Assembly: GCF_001514285.1 (NCBI RefSeq)
Contig: NZ_KQ949023.1
Span: 62,001-126,000, forward strand
Direction of reading: 5' to 3'
Source: Streptomyces sp. DSM 15324
GTDB taxonomy: Bacteria > Actinomycetota > Actinomycetes > Streptomycetales > Streptomycetaceae
DNA length: 64,000 bases
Made by a program: the position numbers and the translations under genes. Positions 8,891 through 17,484 of the stretch are shown here, one piece after another. Each line of letters starts with the position of its first letter. Within the stretch, counting starts at the first letter, position 1. The notes beneath the pieces are model-generated. The model worked only from the letters and a program-made list of their open reading frames with translations, had not been told where the DNA came from and made no database searches.

Positions 8891-9310
8891 CTACGCGGCC
8901 CCCAACTCGCACCACACCAGCTTGCCGGACAGTCCGAGGCGGGAGAGGGGCTGCCATCCCCACAGGTCGGCGCAGGCCCGCACGAGGGCAAAGCCGCGGC
9001 CGTTCTCGGCATCTGCGAGTTGGGTGAAGTCACCCGGCGGCTCGGGAGGTGCCGGGTCGGCGTCCCAGGCTCCGATCTGCAGGACACCATCGCGGTGGCG
9101 TACGCGCAGGCAAGCGGGGCCCTTGGTGTGCAGTACGGCGTTGGAGACCAGCTCGGAGGCGAGGAGCTCGGCGGTCTCGGTCAGGTGGGCCAGTCCGTGC
9201 AGGGCGAGGATCAGGCGGAGGGTGCGGCGGGAGACCGTAACCGATCTGGGGTCGGTGGGGATGTACAGGGTGTACTCCCAGAACTCGGGAGTGGGGGCGG
9301 TTTCGGACAT
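8891..9310 (-). CDS. ATP-binding protein of the RsbW/HATPase anti-sigma type
   Basis: A 139-residue single-domain GHKL ATPase. ELLASELVSNAVLHT is the N-box, IGAWDADPAPPEPP the G1-like loop, and ENGRGFALVRACADLWGW the G2 segment. Such stand-alone proteins are very numerous in Streptomyces and act as anti-sigma or partner-switching kinases, often beside DUF5753/DUF397 genes, as here (the next gene to the right is divergent). No sigma factor or anti-anti-sigma gene is adjacent, so the partner is unknown. Confidence 0.88.
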   Translation of the reverse strand: MSETAPTPEFWEYTLYIPTDPRSVTVSRRTLRLILALHGLAHLTETAELLASELVSNAVLHTKGPACLRVRHRDGVLQIGAWDADPAPPEPPGDFTQLADAENGRGFALVRACADLWGWQPLSRLGLSGKLVWCELGAA

Positions 9311-9488
9311 GGGGCAGCTCCGTTCGGGTGAGGGGTGCGAGAGGCGGTGGCAGTGCCGCAGCCGTCATGGCGGGACGGGGCGGTGCGCTTCCGCTGCGTG
9401 AACCATGCGTCACAGAACGTAGGCGCCAAGCTTGGCCCCGTGCAACGGGTTGTCCTAATCTGGCCCCGAACGAGTGAAGGAGGGTTTC

Positions 9489-10343
9489 TTGGCCCGCAGA
9501 ACCGAGGTGACGGCACGTCAGGCGCGGCTGGGCACCGAACTGCGGAAACTGCGCGAGGGGGCCGGGCTCATGGGTCGCGAGGCTGCCGCGCTGCTGGGGA
9601 CCGACGCGGGGCGGCTGAGTCAGATGGAGTCCGGTGTCGTGGGCGTCAGTGAGGCCCGCGTGCGGGAGCTGGCCGCTCACTGCTCCTGCACGGATGCTGA
9701 GTTGATCGACGCGCTGGTTGCCATGGCGACTGACCGGACGCGCGGCTGGTGGGAGGAGTTCAGGGGGCTGCTGCCTCCGCCGTTCCTGGACCTGGCCGAG
9801 TTGGAGCACCACGCCCTGTACCGACTCGACGTGGAGTTCCTGAACGTCCCAGGCCTGCTGCAGACAGAGGACTACGCCCGCGGGCTGTTCTCGTACCGGG
9901 TACCGGAACTTCCCTGGCCGGCAACCGAGTTGCGCGTCAAGCACCGGATGCGACGGAAGGCCGTCATCGAGGGACCCGGCGCCGTCTCGTACAAGGCGGT
10001 GATCCACGAGGCAGCGCTGCGCATCAGGGTCGGCGACAGAACCGGGGCGCGCATCCAGCTCCTCCGCATCTTGGAGCTTTCGGAAGCGGACCACATCACC
10101 GTGCGCGTCATCCCCTTCGACGTGGACGGCTTCGGCGGAGCTTGGGCGACGATGATGTACACGGGCGGCCCAGTGCCCAAGCTGGACACCGTCGTCCGCG
10201 ATGTCACCGCCAACGGCACAGCCTTCGTCGACTCCGAGGCCCAACTCGAAGCGTTTCGAACGCTCTTCCGTAAGGTGGAGGCTGCGTCACTTGAGCCCGA
10301 GCGCTCGCGTGACTTCATCCACAACCTTGCGAAGGAACTGTGA
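9489..10343 (+). CDS. XRE-family regulator with DUF5753 (Scr1 type)
   Basis: 284 residues. The N-terminal helix-turn-helix (LGTELRKLREGAGLMGREAA, then LSQMESG) is followed by a DUF5753 domain from about residue 90 (FLDLAELEHHALYRLDVEFL, LLQTEDYARGLF). TTG 9489 is preferred over GTG 9474 because a perfect AAGGAGG lies at 9477-9483, six bases before it. It precedes a DUF397 gene, the usual pairing in Streptomyces, where the small protein acts with its regulator in a toxin-antitoxin-like or developmental switch. The 180-bp divergent region shared with the ATP-binding gene should hold its operator. Confidence 0.9.
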   Translation: MARRTEVTARQARLGTELRKLREGAGLMGREAAALLGTDAGRLSQMESGVVGVSEARVRELAAHCSCTDAELIDALVAMATDRTRGWWEEFRGLLPPPFLDLAELEHHALYRLDVEFLNVPGLLQTEDYARGLFSYRVPELPWPATELRVKHRMRRKAVIEGPGAVSYKAVIHEAALRIRVGDRTGARIQLLRILELSEADHITVRVIPFDVDGFGGAWATMMYTGGPVPKLDTVVRDVTANGTAFVDSEAQLEAFRTLFRKVEAASLEPERSRDFIHNLAKEL

Positions 10344-10351
10344 GGCGAGCC

Positions 10352-10546
10352 GTGACCACCCCCGACATCTGGCAGAAGTCATCCTTCTCCGGTGGCGGGG
10401 ACGGCTCCAACTGCCTCGAACTCGCCTCCACCCCCACCACCCTCCACCTCCGCGAATCCGACACCCCCGCCACGATCCTCACCACCACCCCCACCGCCCT
10501 CGCGAATCTCCTGGCAGGGATACGCACCCTCAGGCAACTGGGCTGA
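10352..10546 (+). CDS. DUF397 small protein
   Basis: 64 residues beginning TTPDIWQKSSFSGGGDGSNC, the DUF397 signature, ending in a Leu-rich tail. GTG 10352 is used; a GTG at 10340 that overlaps the stop of the regulator is the alternative. Partner of the DUF5753 regulator. The 3' end overlaps the convergent MFS gene by 17 bp. Confidence 0.88.
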   Translation: MTTPDIWQKSSFSGGGDGSNCLELASTPTTLHLRESDTPATILTTTPTALANLLAGIRTLRQLG

Positions 10547-11897
10547 CCCCGCCCCGGTTTCGCGACCGCGCGGTGGCGACGGCGACGAGCAGGGCCGTCG
10601 TCGCCGCCGTGAGCGGGACCGTGAAGGCCGTCGCGGGGGAGGCGTGTTCGGTCAGCCAGCCGGCCGTCGCGCTGCCGCAGGCGATGCCGCCGAGCAGGCC
10701 GGTGACCGCGAGGGTCATGCCTTCGTTCAGGCGGGCCACCGGGGTGCGTTGCTGGACCAGGGCCATGGTGGTGACCATCGTGGGGGCCGTCGCCGTACCC
10801 GAGAGGAGCAGCGCCGCGGCCAGCAGGGGGAGCGAGTCGAGCACGGTCGCCGCCAGCGCGGGCAGGGTGAGGAGCGCGGCCATCGCCGCCACGCACCAGG
10901 GGTGTCGTCGGGCGGCGGGGGCGGCGGGGCGTATCGCCCCGTACACCAGACCGGCCGCGCAGGAGCCTGCCGCCTGCAGGGCGAGCGCGAGTCCCGCCGC
11001 CGTACGGTGGCCGTGCTCGTCGGCGAACGCGATCGTCGCCACCTCCGTCGCCCCGAACACCGCGCCGAGGGCGAGGCAGACGGCGAGGAGAGGGGGCAGG
11101 CCGGGGCTGCGCAGCGGGGATGCGGCCGTCGGGCGGGGATGCGGGGGCGGCTCGGTCGCGCGCTGGGCGGCGAACGTCAGGATGCCCGTGACCAGCAGCA
11201 CCACCCCCACCAGCGTGCCCGCCTCCGGGAAGAACGTGCCGCACAGGAAGGCCGCGACCACCGGCCCCAGCATGAAGCACAGCTCGTCGACGGCCTGTTC
11301 GAAGGAGTTCGCGGTGTGCAGGGCGGCCGGGTCGCCGTCCAGGAGGTGGTTCCAGCGGGCGCGGGACATCCCGCCGGTGTTGGGGGTCGTCGCGGTGGCG
11401 GCGTACGCGGCGAACAGGGTCCAGTTGGGGGCGTCGTAGCGCACGCAGAGCAGCAGGGCCAGGCTGCCGAGTGCGGCGAAGAGCGTCGCCGGCACCGCGA
11501 CCCCGGCCTGCCCGTACCGGTCGACCAGCCGGGCGATCCAGGGTGCGAGGAGTGCGGTGGCCGCGAGGCCGGTCGCGGTGACCGACCCGGCGAGGGCGTA
11601 CGAGCCGCGCGCCCCGGCGATCATCATCACCGCGCTCACGCCGAACATGCCCATGGGCAGCCGGGCGAGCAGGGTCCCGACGGTGAAGGCGCGGGCTCCG
11701 GGGAGGGCGAGGAGACGGCGGTAGGAGTGGGGTGGAGGTTCGGGGAGACGGCGGTAGGAGTGCGGCGGGGGTTCGGGGGTACGGCGGTCGAGGTCGACGA
11801 TCACCAAGGCGTCGGCGGTGACCGTGAAGAGGTGCCGCGGTGGCGGGGCGAGGTGCCGCGGTGGTGGATTGCGGTGGGGTGGCTGGCTGTCCGGCAT
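10530..11897 (-). CDS. MFS transporter with duplicated N-terminal extension
   Basis: About 455 residues if the first start is used. From LLALPGARAFTVGTLLARLP onward it is a 12-helix major facilitator of the small-molecule efflux type. The roughly 60 residues before that are Pro/Arg/His-rich and contain an exact 11-residue repeat, PEPPPHSYRRL twice in tandem, so the true start may lie closer to the first helix. It is divergent from a LysR gene (83 bp between them), which suggests LysR control. Substrate unknown. Confidence 0.85.
   Translation of the reverse strand: MPDSQPPHRNPPPRHLAPPPRHLFTVTADALVIVDLDRRTPEPPPHSYRRLPEPPPHSYRRLLALPGARAFTVGTLLARLPMGMFGVSAVMMIAGARGSYALAGSVTATGLAATALLAPWIARLVDRYGQAGVAVPATLFAALGSLALLLCVRYDAPNWTLFAAYAATATTPNTGGMSRARWNHLLDGDPAALHTANSFEQAVDELCFMLGPVVAAFLCGTFFPEAGTLVGVVLLVTGILTFAAQRATEPPPHPRPTAASPLRSPGLPPLLAVCLALGAVFGATEVATIAFADEHGHRTAAGLALALQAAGSCAAGLVYGAIRPAAPAARRHPWCVAAMAALLTLPALAATVLDSLPLLAAALLLSGTATAPTMVTTMALVQQRTPVARLNEGMTLAVTGLLGGIACGSATAGWLTEHASPATAFTVPLTAATTALLVAVATARSRNRGGVSPVA
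11711..11776. repeat. 33-bp in-frame tandem duplication in the MFS gene
   Basis: Units 11711-11743 and 11744-11776 differ at very few positions and encode the repeated PPPHSYRRLPE block. A second short repeat of about 21 bp lies at about 11829-11870 (RHLAPPP type). Confidence 0.8.
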
Positions 11898-11980
11898 GGG
11901 GAAACGGTCCCCCGGGGGTGATCAGGGGGTCCAACACCTCTTCGGCGCCGATTCACGCATCATCGTTGTAAGTTCGCCGG

Positions 11981-12976
11981 ATGTCCGCATCCGGCCGTTC
12001 TCCCGTCGACCCCCGTCTGCTGCGCGCCTTCCTCGCCGTCGCCGAGGAGTTGCACTTCACCCGCGCCGCCGCCCGGCTGTACGTCGCCCAGCAGGCGCTC
12101 AGCCGGGACGTACGGCGGCTGGAGCGCGAGCTCGGGGCCGAGCTGTTCGTCCGGACCACAAGGCAGGTGACGCTGACGGCGGACGGGGAGCGGCTGGTGC
12201 CGTTCGCGCGCCGGGTGCTCCAGGCGCAGGACGATCTGGTCGCCGCGTTCGGGCAGGCCCGGCCGCTGCTGGTCGACCTGAACTCGCCGAACCTGGCCAC
12301 CGGGCGGCGCGTCCTGCACCGGGCCCGGGAACTCGCCCCCGAGCTGGAGCTGATGGCCCGGTACGAGAGCGGGCTCACGGGCGCGGCGGCCGAGATCGTC
12401 GCGGGCCGGCTGGACGCGTCGTTCGGCCGGTACGCCGGGCTGGACCCGGTGCTGCGGGGGAGGCTGGAGCACCGGCTCGTGCGCTACGAGCCGATGGCGG
12501 TGGTGCTGCCCGAGGGGCACCGGCTGGCGGGGCTGGCCGAGGTGCCGCTGGCCGCGCTCGCCGGGGAGACGGTGTACGCCGGGGCCGGCAACCCCCGGAC
12601 GCCGGAGTGGACCGATCTCGCGGAGCGGCTGTTCGAGGGGCGCGGCATCCGTCTCGCTCCGCCCGCGCCGCTCGCCGTCGGGGAGGAGGAGTTCCGGCGC
12701 ATCACGACCACGGTGGGCAGACCCGTCCTGGCCGTGGTGGGCTTTCAGGCCATGGCGGGGACCGTCTCGCGGCCCTTGACCGACCCGGTCCCGTTGTCCC
12801 CCGTGTCACTGGTGTGGCGCAAGGGGCTGGTCCATCCCGGCCTCGACGCGCTGCGGCGGGCCGCGGCCGAGATCGCCGGAGCGGAAGGCTGGCTCCAGCG
12901 GCCCGCCGGCGGATGGATTCCCGCCGAGGACAGCGGCCCGCCGGTGGATGGATTCCCACCGAGGGCACGGGTATGA
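11981..12976 (+). CDS. LysR-family transcriptional regulator
   Basis: 331 residues. The N-terminal winged helix-turn-helix is classical: LLRAFLAVAEELHFTRAAAR, VAQQALSRDVRRLERELG, LFVRTTRQVTLTADGE. A periplasmic-binding-like effector domain spans about 95-295. It probably regulates the divergent MFS gene. The C-terminal tail is odd: it is encoded by two 30-bp direct repeats out of frame with each other (period 35), so the last 25 or so residues look like a recent extension past the original stop. Confidence 0.92.
   Translation: MSASGRSPVDPRLLRAFLAVAEELHFTRAAARLYVAQQALSRDVRRLERELGAELFVRTTRQVTLTADGERLVPFARRVLQAQDDLVAAFGQARPLLVDLNSPNLATGRRVLHRARELAPELELMARYESGLTGAAAEIVAGRLDASFGRYAGLDPVLRGRLEHRLVRYEPMAVVLPEGHRLAGLAEVPLAALAGETVYAGAGNPRTPEWTDLAERLFEGRGIRLAPPAPLAVGEEEFRRITTTVGRPVLAVVGFQAMAGTVSRPLTDPVPLSPVSLVWRKGLVHPGLDALRRAAAEIAGAEGWLQRPAGGWIPAEDSGPPVDGFPPRARV
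12900..12964 (+). repeat. 30-bp direct repeat at the 3' end of the LysR gene
   Basis: Copies at 12900-12929 and 12935-12964 share GGCCCGCCGG-GGATGGATTC and CCGAGG with two mismatches. The 35-bp period shifts the frame, so the two copies encode different residues. Confidence 0.85.
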
Positions 12977-13177
12977 CGTCCGCAGGCGCATGACATATCG
13001 CCCGGCGACTCGCGCGCCCGTGCCGCCGACCTCTCATCCGGCCGCCGCCGGAGGTGAGAGCAACGTTCCCTTCCGGTCACCGACAGCCACAGGACCGGAA
13101 ACGCGCCCTCCCTACCTTCGGGACTCATCACCGCTCATCCCCCCGAACCGCCCGAGCCCGGAGCACGTGGAGGCGTC

Positions 13178-14584
13178 ATGACAGCCCCGAGCACAGCCAC
13201 CGCACCCCCGTCCCCCGCCGCGTCCCCCACCAGGAAGGGGAGCCGCTGGATCGAGGAGTGGGACCCGGAGAACGAGACCTTCTGGCACGACAAGGGCGAG
13301 AAGATCGCCCGCCGCAACCTCCTGTTCTCCGTCCTCTCCGAGCACATCGGCTTCTCGATCTGGACGATGTGGTCCGTGCTGGTGCTCTTCATGGGCCCGG
13401 AGTACGGCCTCACCCCGGCCGACAAGTTCCTGCTGACGTCCCTGGTGACGCTGGTCGGCGCGGTCGTCCGGGTGCCGTACACCTTCGCCGTCGCCCTCTT
13501 CGGCGGCCGCAACTGGACGATCATCTCCGCGGCGCTGCTGCTGATCCCGACCGTCGCCGCCTTCTCGGTGATGGAGCCGGGGACCTCCTTCTCCACCTTC
13601 CTGCTGGTCGGCCTGCTCGCGGGCATCGGCGGCGGCAACTTCGCCTCCTCCATGACCAACATCAACGCCTTCTTCCCGCTGCGGAAGAAGGGCTGGGCGC
13701 TCGGTCTGAACGCGGGCGGCGGCAACATCGGCGTGCCGGTCCTCCAGCTCGTCGGCCTCGCCGTGATCGGCGCGAGCGGCGGCCCGCGTGTGCTGCTCGG
13801 GATCTACATCCCGCTGATCCTGATCGCCGCGACCCTCGCCGCGCTCTACATGGACAACCTCGCGTCCGTGAAGAACGACACCGGCGCCGCGATCGACTCC
13901 GCGAAGGACGCCCACACCTGGATCATGTCCTTCCTGTACGTCGGCACCTTCGGCTCGTTCATCGGCTACTCCTTCGCCTTCGGCCAGGTGCTGACGAACC
14001 AGTTCGGCCGTACGCCGCTGCAGGCGGCCTACCTCACCTTCATCGGCCCGCTGCTCGGCTCCCTGATCCGTCCGCTGGGCGGCTGGCTCGCCGACAAGTA
14101 CGGCGGCGCCCGCATCACCCTCTACAACTACGTCGGCATGGCCGCCGCCACCGCGGTCCTGGTCCTCGCCAGCATGCAGAAGTCGCTGCCGCTGTTCGTC
14201 TCCGTCTTCGTGGTGCTGTTCGTGCTCAGCGGCCTCGGCAACGGGTCGACGTACAAGATGATCCCCGGCATCTTCCAGGCGAAGGCCGTCGCCCGGGGGC
14301 TCGAGGGCGAGGAGGCCGCCGCGTACGGCCGACGGCTCTCCGGGGCCTCCATGGGACTCATCGGCGCGGTCGGCGCGCTCGGCGGCGTCGGCATCAACCT
14401 GGCCTTCCGCCAGTCCTTCCTCTCCTACGGCTCCGGCACCGGCGCGTTCGTCGCCTTCCTCGCCTTCTACGCGGCCTGCTTCGCGGTCACCTGGGCCGTA
14501 TACCTTCGCCGACCGGCGGGGAGGATCACCGCCGCAAGCCCCTCCCCGGAGGCGAAGGCACAGCTCAGCTATGCCGAGGTGTGA
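13178..14584 (+). CDS. narK: Nitrate/nitrite transporter of the NarK type
   Basis: 468 residues, 12 transmembrane helices. The nitrate-porter signature is present twice: GIGGGNFASSMTNINAFFP and LGLNAGGGNIGVPVLQ, and GLGNGSTYKMIPGIFQ in the second half. The N-terminal stretch RWIEEWDPENETFWHDKG is typical of actinobacterial NarK. ATG follows GGAGG by a few bases. The next gene is nnaR, whose S. coelicolor homologue co-activates nitrate assimilation with GlnR, which supports a nitrogen role: nitrate uptake or nitrite export. Confidence 0.93.
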   Translation: MTAPSTATAPPSPAASPTRKGSRWIEEWDPENETFWHDKGEKIARRNLLFSVLSEHIGFSIWTMWSVLVLFMGPEYGLTPADKFLLTSLVTLVGAVVRVPYTFAVALFGGRNWTIISAALLLIPTVAAFSVMEPGTSFSTFLLVGLLAGIGGGNFASSMTNINAFFPLRKKGWALGLNAGGGNIGVPVLQLVGLAVIGASGGPRVLLGIYIPLILIAATLAALYMDNLASVKNDTGAAIDSAKDAHTWIMSFLYVGTFGSFIGYSFAFGQVLTNQFGRTPLQAAYLTFIGPLLGSLIRPLGGWLADKYGGARITLYNYVGMAAATAVLVLASMQKSLPLFVSVFVVLFVLSGLGNGSTYKMIPGIFQAKAVARGLEGEEAAAYGRRLSGASMGLIGAVGALGGVGINLAFRQSFLSYGSGTGAFVAFLAFYAACFAVTWAVYLRRPAGRITAASPSPEAKAQLSYAEV

Positions 14585-14585
14585 C

Positions 14586-14623
14586 GTAACACCGGTGACA
14601 TGAAGCCGAACCGAGCCTGTCAC
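14586..14623 (+). promoter_or_regulatory. Possible GlnR/NnaR-type operator upstream of nnaR
   Basis: Pentamers GTAAC, GACAT, GAACC and GTCAC are spaced by exactly six bases each (starts 14586, 14597, 14608, 14619). The 11-bp period copies the GlnR box layout (gTnAc-n6-GaAAc repeated). Only the first and last pentamers match the a-site well, so binding is inferred. Confidence 0.4.
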
Positions 14624-14642
14624 GCGCCGTTGACAGGCTCGG
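14611..14642. repeat. 12-bp perfect inverted repeat between narK and nnaR
   Basis: CCGAGCCTGTCA and TGACAGGCTCGG flank an eight-base loop. It could be the narK terminator or an nnaR operator; no T-run follows. Confidence 0.75.
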
Positions 14643-14684
14643 CGGCACGGAGGCGCAGGGTGACTCGAGCGCGGGACGAGAGTG

Positions 14685-15860
14685 ATGTACGTGGAACAGC
14701 AGCGACCGGACGCCACGACGCGGGAATCCGTCGAACACGGCCCCCTCGCGGGTTTCACCGTGGGCGTGACGGCCGCGCGCCGGGCCGAGGAGCTCGGCGC
14801 GCTGCTCCAGCGGCGCGGGGCGTCGGTGCTGCACGCGCCCGCGCTGCGGATCGTGCCGCTCGCCGACGACGGTGAACTCCTCGCCGCCACCGAGGACCTC
14901 ATCGACCAGGCGCCCGACGTGGTCGTGGCGACCACCGCGATCGGCTTCCGGGGCTGGGTCGAGGCCGCCGAGGGCTGGGGGCTCGGCGAGCCGCTGCTCA
15001 CCCGGCTCGGCCAGGTCGAACTCCTCGCCCGCGGCCCCAAGGTGAAGGGCGCGATCCGCGCCGCCGGGCTCACCGAGGAATGGTCGCCGTCGTCGGAGTC
15101 CATGGCCGAGGTGCTCGACCGGCTCCTGGAGGAGGGCGTCGAGGGCCGCCGGGTCGCCGTCCAGCTCCACGGGGAGCCGCTGCCCGGGTTCGTGGAGGCG
15201 CTGCGGGCCGCGGGCGCGGAGGTGGTGGGCGTCCCCGTGTACCGGTGGATGCCGCCCGAGGACATCGCACCGCTCGACCGGCTCCTGGACGCGGCCCTCT
15301 CGCGCGGCCTGGACGCGATCACCTTCACCAGCGCGCCGGCCGCCGTGTCCCTGTTCTCCCGCGCCGAGCAGCGCGGCCTGCTGTCCGAGCTGCTCGCCGC
15401 GCTCCACCACGACGTGCTGCCGGCCTGCGTCGGACCCGTCACCGCGCTGCCGCTCCAGGCGCGCGGCCTGGACACCGTGCAGCCCGAACGCTTCCGGCTC
15501 GGCCCGCTGGTGCAGCTGCTCTGCCAGGAACTCCCGGGCCGCGCGCGGGCGTTGCCGGTCGCCGGGCACCGGATGGAGATCCGCGGGCACGCGGTGCTGG
15601 TCGACGGCCTCCTGCGGCCCGTGCCGCCGGCCGGGATGTCCCTGCTGAGGGCGCTGTCGCGGCGGCCCGGCTGGGTCGTCCCGCGCGCCGACCTGCTGCG
15701 CGCGCTGCCCGGCGCCGGCCGCGACGAGCACGCCGTGGAGACGGCGATGGCCCGGCTGCGCACCGCCCTCGGCACGCCCAAGCTGATCCAGACGGTGGTC
15801 AAGCGCGGCTACCGGCTGGCCCTCGACCCCGCCGCCGACGCGAAGTACGCGGACGCGTGA
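14685..15860 (+). CDS. nnaR: NnaR-type regulator: uroporphyrinogen-III synthase-like domain plus winged helix
   Basis: About 391 residues. Residues 18-265 form a HemD-like fold (FTVGVTAARRAEELGALLQRR, VVVATTAIGFRGWVEAAEGW, AITFTSAPAAVSLF). From about 290 an OmpR-type winged helix follows: MEIRGHAVLVDG, LLRALSRRPGWVVPRADLLR, ETAMARLRTALG, LIQTVVKRGYRL. This fusion next to narK matches S. coelicolor NnaR (SCO2958 as I recall), a co-activator of nitrate/nitrite genes with GlnR. ATG 14685 has GGGACGAG upstream; GTG 14682 is an alternative. It is unlikely to be the haem-pathway HemD. Confidence 0.88.
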   Translation: MYVEQQRPDATTRESVEHGPLAGFTVGVTAARRAEELGALLQRRGASVLHAPALRIVPLADDGELLAATEDLIDQAPDVVVATTAIGFRGWVEAAEGWGLGEPLLTRLGQVELLARGPKVKGAIRAAGLTEEWSPSSESMAEVLDRLLEEGVEGRRVAVQLHGEPLPGFVEALRAAGAEVVGVPVYRWMPPEDIAPLDRLLDAALSRGLDAITFTSAPAAVSLFSRAEQRGLLSELLAALHHDVLPACVGPVTALPLQARGLDTVQPERFRLGPLVQLLCQELPGRARALPVAGHRMEIRGHAVLVDGLLRPVPPAGMSLLRALSRRPGWVVPRADLLRALPGAGRDEHAVETAMARLRTALGTPKLIQTVVKRGYRLALDPAADAKYADA

Positions 15861-16005
15861 GCCGCGCCTGACGGGCCGGACCGGTGGTACGGGGGTTCCG
15901 GCCGGGGCGGGACTCAGGGCACTGTGAGGGGAACGCCGGAACGCTCTTCCCCTTCCTCTCTCGTTCTGCTGTTTCCCGTTCTTCTGTCGGTGCAGGCGGT
16001 GGCGC

Positions 16006-16626
16006 ATGACACTGGGCACGGCCACGGACCCCTACGAGCTGCGGTTTGACGCCGGACGCAGTTGTCTCGACCTCCTCGCGACCAGCCATCCCCGGGAACA
16101 CCTCGACGGCGTCGGCCCGTTGTGCGCCTGGATCCGCGGCGCCGGACTCGTCCCGCCGGGCACCCCGCTCGCCCACGCCGACCCCTCCTGGCCCCCCGCC
16201 TTCCGCGAACTGCGCTCCGGCGTCGACCGGTTGGTGCGGGACTGGCTGGCCCGCACCCACCCCGGCCGCTACGACGTCGACCTCGGCCGCCTCAACGACG
16301 CCGCACGCGCGGCACCGCCGGTCCCCCGTGCCGTGCGCGACGAGGACGGGACCCTCGTACGGGAGTTGGACGGTCCGCCGGAGTGCGCCGCGCTGCTGGC
16401 CGCCGTCGCGCGGGACGCCGTCGAACTGCTCACGGATCCCGTGGCGCGGGCGGGGCTGCGGCAGTGCGCGGGGGACGGCTGCCCGATCGTCTACCTCGAC
16501 ACCTCCCGCGGCCGGCGCAGGCGTTGGTGTTCGAGCGAGGTCTGCGGCAACCGGGAGCGGGTCGCACGGCATCGACGGCGCGCCGCCTTGGCACGCGACC
16601 AACTGCCCGGTATACGCCTTCTCTGA
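16006..16626 (+). CDS. CGNR zinc-finger (ABATE-domain) protein
   Basis: 206 residues. An ABATE-type stress domain spans about 8-135 (ELRFDAGRSCLDLLAT). The C-terminal CGNR zinc finger is complete: CAGDGCPIVYLDTSRGRRRR, then WCSSEVCGNRERVARHRRR, with four Cys. These are predicted DNA-binding regulators, common in Streptomyces. It stands alone with its own upstream region. Confidence 0.9.
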   Translation: MTLGTATDPYELRFDAGRSCLDLLATSHPREHLDGVGPLCAWIRGAGLVPPGTPLAHADPSWPPAFRELRSGVDRLVRDWLARTHPGRYDVDLGRLNDAARAAPPVPRAVRDEDGTLVRELDGPPECAALLAAVARDAVELLTDPVARAGLRQCAGDGCPIVYLDTSRGRRRRWCSSEVCGNRERVARHRRRAALARDQLPGIRLL

Positions 16627-16663
16627 TGACCTGACAGCAATTGCACAGCGTCACACGACAGCC

Positions 16664-16693
16664 TGCCGAAAAATCGACGAAGTGATTTCGGCA
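16664..16693. repeat. Inverted repeat TGCCGAAA/TTTCGGCA
   Basis: Eight-base perfect arms around a 14-base loop just after the CGNR gene, in the 280-bp space before the sigma gene. Probably the terminator of the CGNR gene. No other gene is seen in 16627-16908. Confidence 0.55.
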
Positions 16694-16908
16694 ACATCAT
16701 GTTTGCCCACGTCTGGGTAAGGGCAACCCGCGTGATTCCGCCCGTGTGGCGAAAAGGTGAAGAAGAAGCGGTGGGAATGTGCCGCCATGTCCCCCTCGTC
16801 ATGACACCCCGAAGAAAACTGTCGTCTCGGTTTGAACACGCTGAACACCCCTTCCGTACCTGTCACCGAGCGACCGACTGGGGGATCCCCCGGACACCGG
16901 AGGTGGGC

Positions 16909-17484
16909 GTGCGCAAGGATGCGGCCGTGGCCAATGAACATGGATCGAGGGCCCGACATCGCATGTCCCAGCCCTCGGAACCCGACGAGGAGCTGATGCG
17001 TGCTCTGTATCGGGAGCACGCCGGACCCCTGCTTGCGTATGTCCTGCGCCTGGTTGCCGGAGACCGCCAGCGTGCCGAGGACGTGGTGCAGGAAACACTC
17101 ATCCGTGCCTGGAAGAACGCCGGCCAGCTCAATCGAGCGACCGGATCGGTACGCCCCTGGCTGGTGACGGTCGCTCGCCGCATCGTCATCGACGGCCACC
17201 GCAGCCGGCAGGCCCGGCCGCAGGAGGTCGACCCGTCGCCGCTGGAGGTCATCCCCGCGGAGGACGAGATCGACAAGGCGCTGTGGCTGATGACGCTGTC
17301 CGACGCGCTCGACGACCTGACCCCGGCCCACCGGGAGGTGCTCGTCGAGACGTACTTCAAGGGGCGTACCGTCAACGAGGCGGCCGAGACGCTGGGCATA
17401 CCCAGCGGCACCGTCCGCTCCCGGGTGTTCTACGCACTGCGGTCGATGAAGCTGGCTCTGGAGGAGCGGGGGGTGACGGCGTGA
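16909..17484 (+). CDS. sigU: ECF sigma factor, SigU-like
   Basis: About 191 residues with sigma region 2 (LMRALYREHAGPLLAYVLRL, AEDVVQETLIRAWKN) and region 4 (LTPAHREVLVETYFKGRTVN, EAAETLGIPSGTVRSRV). GTG 16909 has GGAGG five bases upstream; ATG 16963 is an alternative. The stop overlaps the ATG of the downstream zinc-binding anti-sigma gene (ATGA). Position between nnaR and the helicase matches S. coelicolor sigU/rsuA (SCO2954/2953 as I recall), whose imbalance blocks sporulation. The symbol is by synteny. Confidence 0.85.
   Translation: MRKDAAVANEHGSRARHRMSQPSEPDEELMRALYREHAGPLLAYVLRLVAGDRQRAEDVVQETLIRAWKNAGQLNRATGSVRPWLVTVARRIVIDGHRSRQARPQEVDPSPLEVIPAEDEIDKALWLMTLSDALDDLTPAHREVLVETYFKGRTVNEAAETLGIPSGTVRSRVFYALRSMKLALEERGVTA

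Noticed and set aside
8030..9331. 433-codon plus-strand frame
   Set aside because: Opposite strand of the Rpn-like and ATPase genes, no recognisable domain.
13070..13105. GlnR box upstream of narK
   Set aside because: GCCAC and GAAAC occur but with seven bases between and no second pair; too weak to annotate.
13112..15802. 896-codon minus-strand frame opposite narK and nnaR
   Set aside because: Repetitive Arg/Gly/Asp shadow translation; both plus-strand genes are well supported.
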